NCBI GenBank assembly: GCA_017445585.1
Contig: JAFSTX010000043.1
Span: 1-32,062, forward strand
Direction of reading: 5' to 3'
DNA from: Lachnospiraceae bacterium
GTDB lineage: Bacteria > Bacillota > Clostridia > Lachnospirales > Lachnospiraceae
Length of the DNA stretch: 32,062 nucleotides
Position numbers and translations under genes: made by a program. Shown piece after piece: positions 25,482 to 32,062 of this stretch; the stretch's first letter is position 1; each line of letters starts with the position of its first letter. The notes under the pieces are model-generated. The model ran no database searches. It was not told the DNA's origin and worked only from the letters and a program-made list of their open reading frames with translations.

Positions 25482-26591
25482 TTAACCCTTAAGGTTCTGC
25501 CACTTCAGATAACCATTGATGAATCTGTCTATATCACCGTCAAGCACCGCGTCTACATTTGCCGTCTCAACGTCGGTGCGGGTATCCTTTACCATGGTAT
25601 ACGGCTGGAGCACATAGCTGCGTATCTGATTGCCCCAGGCGATATCCGTGACCTCTCCGCGGATGCCGGAGGCCTTTTCCATCTGTTCCTGCTGTTTCAG
25701 AAGATAGAGCTTGGCCTTGAGCATCTGCATGGCCTTGTCTTTGTTCTGGAACTGTGAGCGTTCGTTCTGGCACTGTACCACGATTCCCGTCGGAAAATGC
25801 GTGATGCGGATCGCGGAGGAGGTCTTGTTGATGTGCTGACCGCCCGCGCCGCTCGAACGATAGGTATCTATGCGGATGTCCTCGTCACGTATCTCAATGT
25901 CGATATCCTCCTCGATATCGGGCATCACATCGCATGAAACGAAAGAAGTCTGACGCTTGCCCGCAGCATTGAAGGGGCTGATGCGAACCAGACGGTGGAC
26001 GCCTTTTTCGGACTTTAGCAGGCCGTAAGCGTTCATGCCGTTCACCTGGACGGTAACCGACTTGATGCCGGCTTCGTCTCCGTCAAGATAGTCGAGCAGC
26101 TCGAGAGTGAAGCCCTTTTTCTCCGCCCAGCGGGTATACATGCGATAGAGCATCCCCGCCCAGTCGCAGGCCTCGGTGCCGCCTGCTCCGGCATGGAGCG
26201 AGAGGATGGCGTTAGATTTGTCGTATTCTCCGGAGAGAAGCGTGCTGATACGGATATTCTCCAGATCGGCCGCAAAGGAATCCAGCTCTTCTCCGATCTC
26301 GTCCACGAGGCTCTGATCCTGCTCCTCATAAGCCATTTCGATGAGGGTCTCTATATCCGCATAGCGCTGAGCGAGACCTTCGCAGGTCTCGACGGTGCTC
26401 TTGAGATTCTTGAGCTCCTGCATGGTACGCGCCGAGCGCTCCGCGTTCTCCCAGAACGTGGGCTCCTCCATGGTCTTCTCCAGCTCCATGATGCGGTTCT
26501 TCTTGCCGTCCAGATCCAGGGATTCCGTGACTTCGCGCAGGGGCTCGGCCTTCTCGCCGAGAGTTACTTTATACTGATCAAGTTCTACCAT
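25482..26591 (-). CDS. prfB: peptide chain release factor 2, no programmed frameshift
   Basis: Ends translation at UGA and UAA. The product (369 residues) has the SPF discriminator (205-207) and the catalytic GGQ (250-252). Start ATG 26589-26591 (MVELDQYK) follows AGAGG; the frame is open to 26627, but that part lies over the secA end and has no better start. In many bacteria prfB needs a +1 frameshift at an early UGA (after LRGYL-type codons). Here the equivalent region (codons 20-30, ESLDLDGKK) is read straight through with no stop, so the usual autoregulation is absent. The secA-prfB order is common in Firmicutes. Confidence 0.96.
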   Translation of the reverse strand: MVELDQYKVTLGEKAEPLREVTESLDLDGKKNRIMELEKTMEEPTFWENAERSARTMQELKNLKSTVETCEGLAQRYADIETLIEMAYEEQDQSLVDEIGEELDSFAADLENIRISTLLSGEYDKSNAILSLHAGAGGTEACDWAGMLYRMYTRWAEKKGFTLELLDYLDGDEAGIKSVTVQVNGMNAYGLLKSEKGVHRLVRISPFNAAGKRQTSFVSCDVMPDIEEDIDIEIRDEDIRIDTYRSSGAGGQHINKTSSAIRITHFPTGIVVQCQNERSQFQNKDKAMQMLKAKLYLLKQQEQMEKASGIRGEVTDIAWGNQIRSYVLQPYTMVKDTRTDVETANVDAVLDGDIDRFINGYLKWQNLKG

Positions 26592-26608
26592 ATATACCTC
26601 TTTTGGGA

Positions 26609-29170
26609 TTATTTCTTTCCGTGGCACTGCTTGTACTTCAGACCGCTGCCGCAGGGGCAGGGATCGTTCGGATAGACCTTTGCGCTCTCGCGGCGCTTGG
26701 GCGCCCTGGCGACCGAATCGTCTTTGTTCGTGCCGGTGACCTTGGCGACCTGTTCGCGTTCCACTTTCTGTTCGTGGCGCAGATGCATCAGCGTACGTAC
26801 GGTATCCTCCTGGATCCCGGCAGTCATCTGGTCAAAGAGATCATAGCCCTGCATGCGGTACTCCACTACGGGATCGCGCTGGGCCAGCGACTGCATACCT
26901 ATGCCCTGACGCAGCTGGTCCATGTCGTCGATATGGTCCATCCAGTGCTTGTCTATCACGCGCAGCAGCACCACACGTTCCACTTCGCGGATGACTTCCT
27001 CGCTCGGATACTCGGATTCTTTCTGCTCATAGAGCTTTACGGCCTCGGTCTTAAGGAGCTGCTTGAGATCGCTCTTTTTAAAGCCGCTCATATCCGCGGG
27101 AAGCTTGACGCTCATCGGGATGATGTTGAGTATATCGGTCATAAGATCCCCGAGCTGCCACTCATCCGGATGCTGATCGTCGGATATATAGGTATCCACC
27201 GCCGAATCGCAGGTGTCGCTTATCATACTCATGATAACGCTGCGCATGTTCTCGCCGTCGAGGACGCGGCCGCGCTCTTTGTATATGATCTCGCGCTGCT
27301 CGTTGTTGACGCGGTCGTATTCGAGCAGGTTTTTACGGATGCCGAAGTTATTGCCTTCGATCTTCTTCTGGGCCCGCTCGATGGCCTTTGAAAGCATCTT
27401 GTGCTGTATCTCCTCATTGTCAGGGACGTTGAGCGCATTGAACATATTGATCATGCGTTCGCCTCCGAACAGCCTCATCAGATCGTCCTGGAGCGATATA
27501 TAGAATTTGGATTCGCCGGGATCTCCCTGACGGCCGGAACGTCCGCGCAGCTGATTGTCTATACGTCTGGACTCGTGCCGCTCCGTGCCGATGATCTTGA
27601 GTCCACCGGCTGCCTTCGCGTCGGGATCAAGTTTGATATCGGTACCGCGGCCGGCCATGTTCGTGGCTATGGTAACAGCTCCGTGCTGTCCGGCGTCCGC
27701 GACTATCTCGGCCTCCATCTCATGGAATTTGGCATTCAGCACGTTGTGGCGGATGCCGCGCTTTTTGAGCATGGCGGACAGCTCCTCGGATGCTTCGATC
27801 GTGATCGTGCCTACCAGTACAGGCTGACCTTTTTTATGTGATTCGATGATGTCCTCCACTACAGCGTGGAGCTTCTCCGCGTGGGTCTTGTAGACGGCGT
27901 CGTTGTGGTCGACTCTGATAACGGGCTTGTTGGTCGGTATCTCGATAACGTCCATCCCGTATATATCGCGGAATTCCTTTTCCTCCGTCATGGCGGTACC
28001 GGTCATGCCGGCTTTTTTCTCGAATTTGTTGAAAAAGTTCTGGAATGTGATAGTGGCCAGCGTCTTGCTCTCGCGCTTGACCTTGACGTGCTCTTTTGCC
28101 TCGATCGCCTGATGCAGGCCGTCCGAGTAGCGGCGTCCGGGCATGATACGTCCGGTAAATTCGTCGACTATCAGGACCTCGTCGTCCTTGACCACATAAT
28201 CGTGGTCCCTGAACATGAGGTTATGCGCTCGCAGAGCCAGGATGATGCAGTGCTGGATCTCGAGATTCTCCGGGTCTGCAAGGTTCTCGATCTGGAAGAA
28301 ATCCTCGACCTTCTTCACGCCTGCTTCGGTCAGATGGATCTGCTTTTCCTTCTCGTGTACTACGAAATCTCCGCTCTCCTGCTGCTCCTCCTTCATGATG
28401 AGATCCATCTTGGAGAGCTCCTTTTCCTCGCCGCGCTGCATACGCTGGGCGAGATAGTCGCAGATCTCGTAGAGTTTGGTGGATTTGCCGCTCTGACCGG
28501 ATATGATAAGGGGCGTTCTGGCTTCGTCGATCAGCACCGAGTCCACCTCGTCCACGATTGCATAGTGCAGCTCACGCAGCACCTGGCGCTCCTTGTAGAT
28601 GACCATATTGTCACGCAGATAATCGAAACCGAGCTCATTGTTCGTCACATAGGTGATATCACATCTGTAAGCCTCCTGACGCTCAGAGGGCTCCATGGAG
28701 TTAAGCACGACTCCGACCTTCAGTCCGAGGAATTCGTGGACCTGGCCCATCCACTCCGCGTCACGCTTTGCGAGGTAATCGTTTACTGTGACGATGTGGA
28801 CGCCTCTGCCCTCGAGGGCATTGAGATATGCGGGGAGCGTGGATACCAGAGTCTTGCCTTCACCTGTACGCATCTCGGCGATCCTGCCCTGATGGAGGAT
28901 GATGCCGCCGATCAGCTGTACCTCGTAGTGCTCCATGCCCAGAGTACGCCTCGCCGCTTCCCTGACCGCAGCAAAAGCCTCCGGCAGCAGATCGTCGAGG
29001 GTCTCACCTTTATTAAGGCGCTCCTTGAACTGCGCAGTCTTTGCGCGAAGCTGCTCATCGGTGAGTGCCATCATGGAGGGACGCAGTTCCTCTATCTTTC
29101 TGACGTAGGGCATGATACGCTTTATCTCGCGCTGGCTCGTTGTCCCGAATACTTTTGTAATAAGGCTCAT
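26609..29170 (-). CDS. secA: preprotein translocase ATPase SecA
   Basis: Motor that drives unfolded preproteins through SecYEG. The 853-residue product has Walker A MRTGEGKT (100-107), the DEVDS box followed by [14 protein letters not shown] (about 210-225), the GRGTDIKL and [10 protein letters not shown] helicase motifs and a C-terminal zinc tail [14 protein letters not shown] (Cys838, Cys840, Cys849, His850) that binds SecB or lipid in other bacteria. The ATG follows AAGGAG. It has its own promoter and heads the operon that goes on to prfB and the aspartate-family genes. The giant secreted protein downstream is a probable client. Confidence 0.98.
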   Translation of the reverse strand: MSLITKVFGTTSQREIKRIMPYVRKIEELRPSMMALTDEQLRAKTAQFKERLNKGETLDDLLPEAFAAVREAARRTLGMEHYEVQLIGGIILHQGRIAEMRTGEGKTLVSTLPAYLNALEGRGVHIVTVNDYLAKRDAEWMGQVHEFLGLKVGVVLNSMEPSERQEAYRCDITYVTNNELGFDYLRDNMVIYKERQVLRELHYAIVDEVDSVLIDEARTPLIISGQSGKSTKLYEICDYLAQRMQRGEEKELSKMDLIMKEEQQESGDFVVHEKEKQIHLTEAGVKKVEDFFQIENLADPENLEIQHCIILALRAHNLMFRDHDYVVKDDEVLIVDEFTGRIMPGRRYSDGLHQAIEAKEHVKVKRESKTLATITFQNFFNKFEKKAGMTGTAMTEEKEFRDIYGMDVIEIPTNKPVIRVDHNDAVYKTHAEKLHAVVEDIIESHKKGQPVLVGTITIEASEELSAMLKKRGIRHNVLNAKFHEMEAEIVADAGQHGAVTIATNMAGRGTDIKLDPDAKAAGGLKIIGTERHESRRIDNQLRGRSGRQGDPGESKFYISLQDDLMRLFGGERMINMFNALNVPDNEEIQHKMLSKAIERAQKKIEGNNFGIRKNLLEYDRVNNEQREIIYKERGRVLDGENMRSVIMSMISDTCDSAVDTYISDDQHPDEWQLGDLMTDILNIIPMSVKLPADMSGFKKSDLKQLLKTEAVKLYEQKESEYPSEEVIREVERVVLLRVIDKHWMDHIDDMDQLRQGIGMQSLAQRDPVVEYRMQGYDLFDQMTAGIQEDTVRTLMHLRHEQKVEREQVAKVTGTNKDDSVARAPKRRESAKVYPNDPCPCGSGLKYKQCHGKK

Positions 29171-29213
29171 CTATATTTCTCCTTAGAAGGATCAGATTAA
29201 AACAAATCGGTTT

Positions 29214-29242
29214 ATTATACCACCTAAAGGCTTTCTCTTCAA
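29214..29242 (-). promoter_or_regulatory. sigma-A promoter of secA operon
   Basis: On the minus strand TTGAAG (29242-29237), 17 bases, TATAAT (29219-29214), preceded by TGG. The secA ATG is about 45 bases downstream. It lies in the 88-base gap after the TraX-family gene. Confidence 0.75.
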
Positions 29243-29258
29243 TATTTTCGGCCCGATA

Positions 29259-30002
29259 CTACTTTCCGAAATCCCTGATATAGACCACCGCCAGTTTGAC
29301 GGCAAAAAGCACAAACAAATGCAGCGGATAAAAGGCATATACAGCAAGGCTCCTGATACGCGTATTCAGAAAACCTCTTTTGCCGTTATAGACCAGGAGC
29401 AGCGGCAGCGCGAGGGCCGAATAGAGCTGAATCCGGCTGCCGCTCCAGGCAAAAAGCATGAAGGCGCACGCAGTGAAAACACCCAGAGGATAAAAGTCAC
29501 GCAGATAATAGAAACATGCCACTATGGCCACTCCCTTCCAGCCATAGTCCGGCCCCAGAGCAAAAGCCGCACCCATGCCGGCTGCGGCAGCCGCAATCCT
29601 GACAAGGACCGCCGCACGCATGCCCTCCGTATACCTGAATGCCGCCTCCACCGCGACAGGGATCAGCAAGGTGAAGAATACGTTGCATTCGCCCAGATAA
29701 AACACTTTACCGTAAAGACAGAGATCGTAGGGTATCTCGGAGATCAGTGCAAAGGCCGCAAGTCTGAACGCATACAGCCTGATGTCGCGCGTATGCGCCA
29801 TGCCCTCCGAGACGAGGAAGGCAAAGATCGGAAAAGCCAGCCTGCCCACAGCACGAAGCAGCATATAAAAAGACGTCCCCGTCAGAAACATGGCGGCGAT
29901 ATGATCGGTCAGCATCAATGCAAGTGCTGTCACTTTCAAAGCAGATCCGGACAGGCCATACCTGCTCCTCAGGCTGTTATAGATGTCGTATACTCTGGTC
30001 AT
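29259..30002 (-). CDS. TraX-family integral membrane protein
   Basis: The 247-residue product is almost wholly hydrophobic with about seven to eight membrane helices. The segments LKVTALALMLTDHIAAMF, GRLAFPIFAFLVSEGMAHT and YGWKGVAIVACFYYLRD match the TraX family, named from the F-plasmid pilin N-acetylase. Chromosomal copies in Firmicutes have no proven role and probably act as membrane acyltransferases; that is inference. There is no conjugation gene nearby. The ATG lies 17 bases after the exonuclease stop, with only a weak GAGGG 14 bases upstream, so the start is less certain than most; coupling to the previous gene may help. Confidence 0.85.
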   Translation of the reverse strand: MTRVYDIYNSLRSRYGLSGSALKVTALALMLTDHIAAMFLTGTSFYMLLRAVGRLAFPIFAFLVSEGMAHTRDIRLYAFRLAAFALISEIPYDLCLYGKVFYLGECNVFFTLLIPVAVEAAFRYTEGMRAAVLVRIAAAAAGMGAAFALGPDYGWKGVAIVACFYYLRDFYPLGVFTACAFMLFAWSGSRIQLYSALALPLLLVYNGKRGFLNTRIRSLAVYAFYPLHLFVLFAVKLAVVYIRDFGK

Positions 30003-30019
30003 GGATCAGACAAACGCCC

Positions 30020-30772
30020 TCACGGCGTGATCGTAAGACCGACAGGGCAATGGTCGGAACCGGTGATATCCGAGAAAATCTCGGCGTCAGCAAGCCGTCC
30101 GGCAAGCGAGCCGGATGCGATAAAATAATCTATGCGCCACCCCACGTTCTTCTCGCGGGCGTGGAAGCGGTAGGACCACCAGGAATACTGCTCCCGGTCC
30201 GGATAGAAATGCCGGAATGTATCGATGAATCCGGCATCCATCAGAGCGTCGAATTTGGCCCTCTCTTCATCCGTAAATCCTGGGTTATGGTGATTGGTCT
30301 TGGGATTCTTAAGATCGATTTCCTCATGCGCCACATTAAGATCTCCGCAGAATATCACGGGTTTTGTCTTCTCGAGGCCCCTGATATAAGCGAGAAAATC
30401 GTCTTCCCAGCGCATACGGTACTCCAGCCTGCGAAGCTCGTCCTGAGAATTTGGCGTGTAGCACGTGATAAAGTAAAAGTCCCCAAACTCAAGTGTAATT
30501 ACCCTTCCTTCGTGGTCGTGCTCCTCCACCCCTATGCCGTATGTGACAGAGAGGGGCTCTTTTTTGGAGAAAACAGCTGTCCCTGAGTATCCTTTTTTCT
30601 CGGCGTAATTCCAGTATGCGTGATATCCCTCCGGTGCGAAATCTATCTGTCCCTCCTGGAGCTTGCTCTCCTGAATTGCAAATATATCCGCGCCGGACTC
30701 TGCAAAAAACTCAGCAAAGCCCTTGCCCATGCAGGCACGCAGGCCGTTGACGTTCCATGAAATAAAGCGCAT
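30020..30772 (-). CDS. xth: exodeoxyribonuclease III / AP endonuclease
   Basis: Cuts DNA at abasic sites and degrades one strand from 3' ends; base-excision repair. The 250-residue product has the Mg-ligand motif QESK (34-37), [16 protein letters not shown], a WRIDYF segment and the terminal SDHCPV (catalytic Asp-His). Start ATG 30770-30772 ([10 protein letters not shown]) follows GGAGGTG; the longer open frame to 30826 lies in the hairpin after valS. The U-tract side of that hairpin runs directly into this ribosome site, so valS read-through and translation start may influence each other. Confidence 0.95.
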   Translation of the reverse strand: MRFISWNVNGLRACMGKGFAEFFAESGADIFAIQESKLQEGQIDFAPEGYHAYWNYAEKKGYSGTAVFSKKEPLSVTYGIGVEEHDHEGRVITLEFGDFYFITCYTPNSQDELRRLEYRMRWEDDFLAYIRGLEKTKPVIFCGDLNVAHEEIDLKNPKTNHHNPGFTDEERAKFDALMDAGFIDTFRHFYPDREQYSWWSYRFHAREKNVGWRIDYFIASGSLAGRLADAEIFSDITGSDHCPVGLTITP

Positions 30773-30782
30773 GTCCACCTCC

Positions 30783-30813
30783 AAAAATCCGGCCGGCATG
30801 AGCCGGGCCGGAT
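30783..30813 (-). terminator. hairpin with short T tract between valS and exonuclease III
   Basis: On the minus strand ATCCGGCCCGGC (30813-30802) pairs with GCCGGCCGGAT (30797-30787), with one bulged C and the loop TCAT, then TTTT. The stem is very strong but the T tract is short (five counting the last stem base) and is followed at once by GGAGGTG, the next ribosome site. Probably a partial terminator or attenuator. Confidence 0.65.
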
Positions 30814-30825
30814 CGACAGAAATCA

Positions 30826-32062
30826 TTACATTTTAGAGAGCTGATCTTCCACCTGTGCGAGCATTGCCTCGTATTTGGCGAGCTTGTCCTTCTCTTCCTG
30901 GACCTTGGCAGCGGGAGCCTTGCTGGTAAAACGCTCGTTTCCGAGCATGCCGCGGGATCTCGCGACCTCCCCCTTAAGGCGCTCCGCCTCCTTCGTCAGG
31001 CGTTCGCGCTCCTTGTCCATATCGACGAGTTCTTCCATGGGCAGATAGACCGTACCTGCGGAGATGACTCCGCTGGCGGCATTATCAGCTATACCGGTCT
31101 TGTCCGCCTGCACGGCGACCCCGGATGCTCCTGCCAGCGTCTGAAGGATAGCGCTGCAATCCTCAAAGGCCTTCCTTGCGTCGGCGTCCTCGCTCACAAA
31201 GAACATATGGGCCTTCTTTGAAGGCGGAACATTCATGGAGAGTCTGAGCTCGCGGACCTTGCGCACAGCCTCCTTGATCAGCTCCACGCGAGCCTCGATC
31301 GCGGGAAAGCTCTTCTTTTCGTCATAGACGGGCCAGGGCGAGAGCATGATGGTCTCCTCCTCGTCCTGCAGATTACAGAAGATCTCTTCCGTGATAAAAG
31401 GCATATACGGATGCAGGAGCTTCAGCGAATCGATCAGCACGCGGTTGAGCGTACGGATGGCAACGGCCTTGCTGACAGCGTTCTCGCTGCGGAAACGGGG
31501 CTTGACCATCTCGATATACCAGTCGCAGAACTCCTCCCATACGAAATCGTTTATCTTCTGGAGGGCGATGCCGAGCTCGTACTTGTCCATATTTGCCGTG
31601 ACCTCAGCAGCAAGGCTGTTGCAGCGGCTGATGATCCAGAGATCCGTGTCTTCCAGGTCCGCGTCCGTCACTGCAGACGTATCCACGCCTTCGGAATTCA
31701 TCATGATGAATCTCGAAGCGTTCCATACCTTGTTCGCAAAGTTCCTGCAGGCCTCGACTCTCTCCCAGTAGAAGCGCATATCGTTACCGGGCGCGTTTCC
31801 TGTCATAAGCATCATGCGCAGAGCGTCCGCGCCGTACTTGTCGATGACCTCAAGAGGATCGATGCCGTTGCCCAGCGACTTGCTCATCTTGCGGCCCTGG
31901 GAATCCCTCACGAGGCCGTGGATAAGCACTGTATCAAAAGGCGCCTTGCCGGTATACGCCAGTCCCGAGAAGATCATGCGGCTTACCCAGAAGCCGATGA
32001 TGTCATAGCCCGTGACAAGTGTATTCGTCGGATAGAAATACTTCAGATCCTCTGTCTCCTCA
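30826..32062 (-). CDS. valS: valine--tRNA ligase, C-terminal part (start beyond the right edge)
   Basis: Charges tRNA-Val. About 411 codons are visible, reading from 32061 in frame ([11 protein letters not shown], then [13 protein letters not shown]) to TAA at 30826-30828. I see the KMSKS motif ([18 protein letters not shown]), the anticodon-binding domain and the C-terminal coiled coil rich in Glu/Lys/Arg ([19 protein letters not shown] to the end), which is a ValS hallmark. ValS is usually about 880 residues, so roughly half is missing because of the window edge, not a deletion. Its promoter or any T-box lies outside. Confidence 0.96.
   Translation of the reverse strand, partial: EETEDLKYFYPTNTLVTGYDIIGFWVSRMIFSGLAYTGKAPFDTVLIHGLVRDSQGRKMSKSLGNGIDPLEVIDKYGADALRMMLMTGNAPGNDMRFYWERVEACRNFANKVWNASRFIMMNSEGVDTSAVTDADLEDTDLWIISRCNSLAAEVTANMDKYELGIALQKINDFVWEEFCDWYIEMVKPRFRSENAVSKAVAIRTLNRVLIDSLKLLHPYMPFITEEIFCNLQDEEETIMLSPWPVYDEKKSFPAIEARVELIKEAVRKVRELRLSMNVPPSKKAHMFFVSEDADARKAFEDCSAILQTLAGASGVAVQADKTGIADNAASGVISAGTVYLPMEELVDMDKERERLTKEAERLKGEVARSRGMLGNERFTSKAPAAKVQEEKDKLAKYEAMLAQVEDQLSKM

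Noticed and set aside
29259-30002. TraX-family gene as a sign of an integrated conjugative element
   Set aside because: No other conjugation, integrase or attachment-site signal nearby; chromosomal TraX-like genes are common in Firmicutes.

Overview
The window looks like a chromosomal segment of a Gram-positive anaerobe of class Clostridia, most likely Lachnospiraceae. This rests on the HrcA/CIRCE heat-shock operon, the short DnaK without the 24-residue Gram-negative insertion, AGGAGG-type ribosome sites, the DAP-type MurE and the overall look of the proteins. No alignment was run. Almost every gene reads leftward (minus strand). The one exception is a small membrane-protein gene at 15.1-15.8 kb.

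Layout from the upstream side (right) to the left: (1) 32.06-29.26 kb holds valS (5' part outside the window), exodeoxyribonuclease III and a TraX-family membrane protein. (2) 29.17-22.1 kb starts at a clear sigma-A promoter and holds secA, prfB, homoserine dehydrogenase, aspartate kinase and a PflX-like radical SAM gene, ending at an intrinsic terminator near 22.05 kb. (3) 21.95-15.1 kb is an accessory island: a 2041-residue secreted protein with three beta-helix-like modules and two tandem C39-like cysteine-peptidase modules, facing an orphan Cys-rich two-helix membrane protein. Their stop codons are one base apart. (4) 15.0-10.1 kb is hrcA-grpE-dnaK-dnaJ, driven by a TTGACA-N17-TATTAT promoter with a perfect CIRCE operator. 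(5) 10.1-0.3 kb continues without strand change through prmA, ftsK/spoIIIE, murE, murF, priA and def. (6) The left edge has a strong rRNA promoter, a hairpin-rich leader and the first 23 or so bases of 16S rRNA.

Most genes are housekeeping: protein folding, cell-wall precursor synthesis, chromosome segregation, replication restart, translation and secretion. The points that stand out are: an in-frame TAA in dnaK replacing the Tyr of VPAYFND, with a second change (Arg to Leu) six codons on; the secreted protein, whose first peptidase module has lost the apparent Cys and His while the second keeps them; a 141-bp structured inverted-repeat element exactly between murE and the murF ribosome site; and a terminator-shaped hairpin that begins at the predicted first base of the rRNA transcript.

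I did not find a CRISPR array, phage, transposase gene, complete tRNA or recognisable defence system. All coordinates were read by eye. Family assignments come from recognised motifs, not searches.
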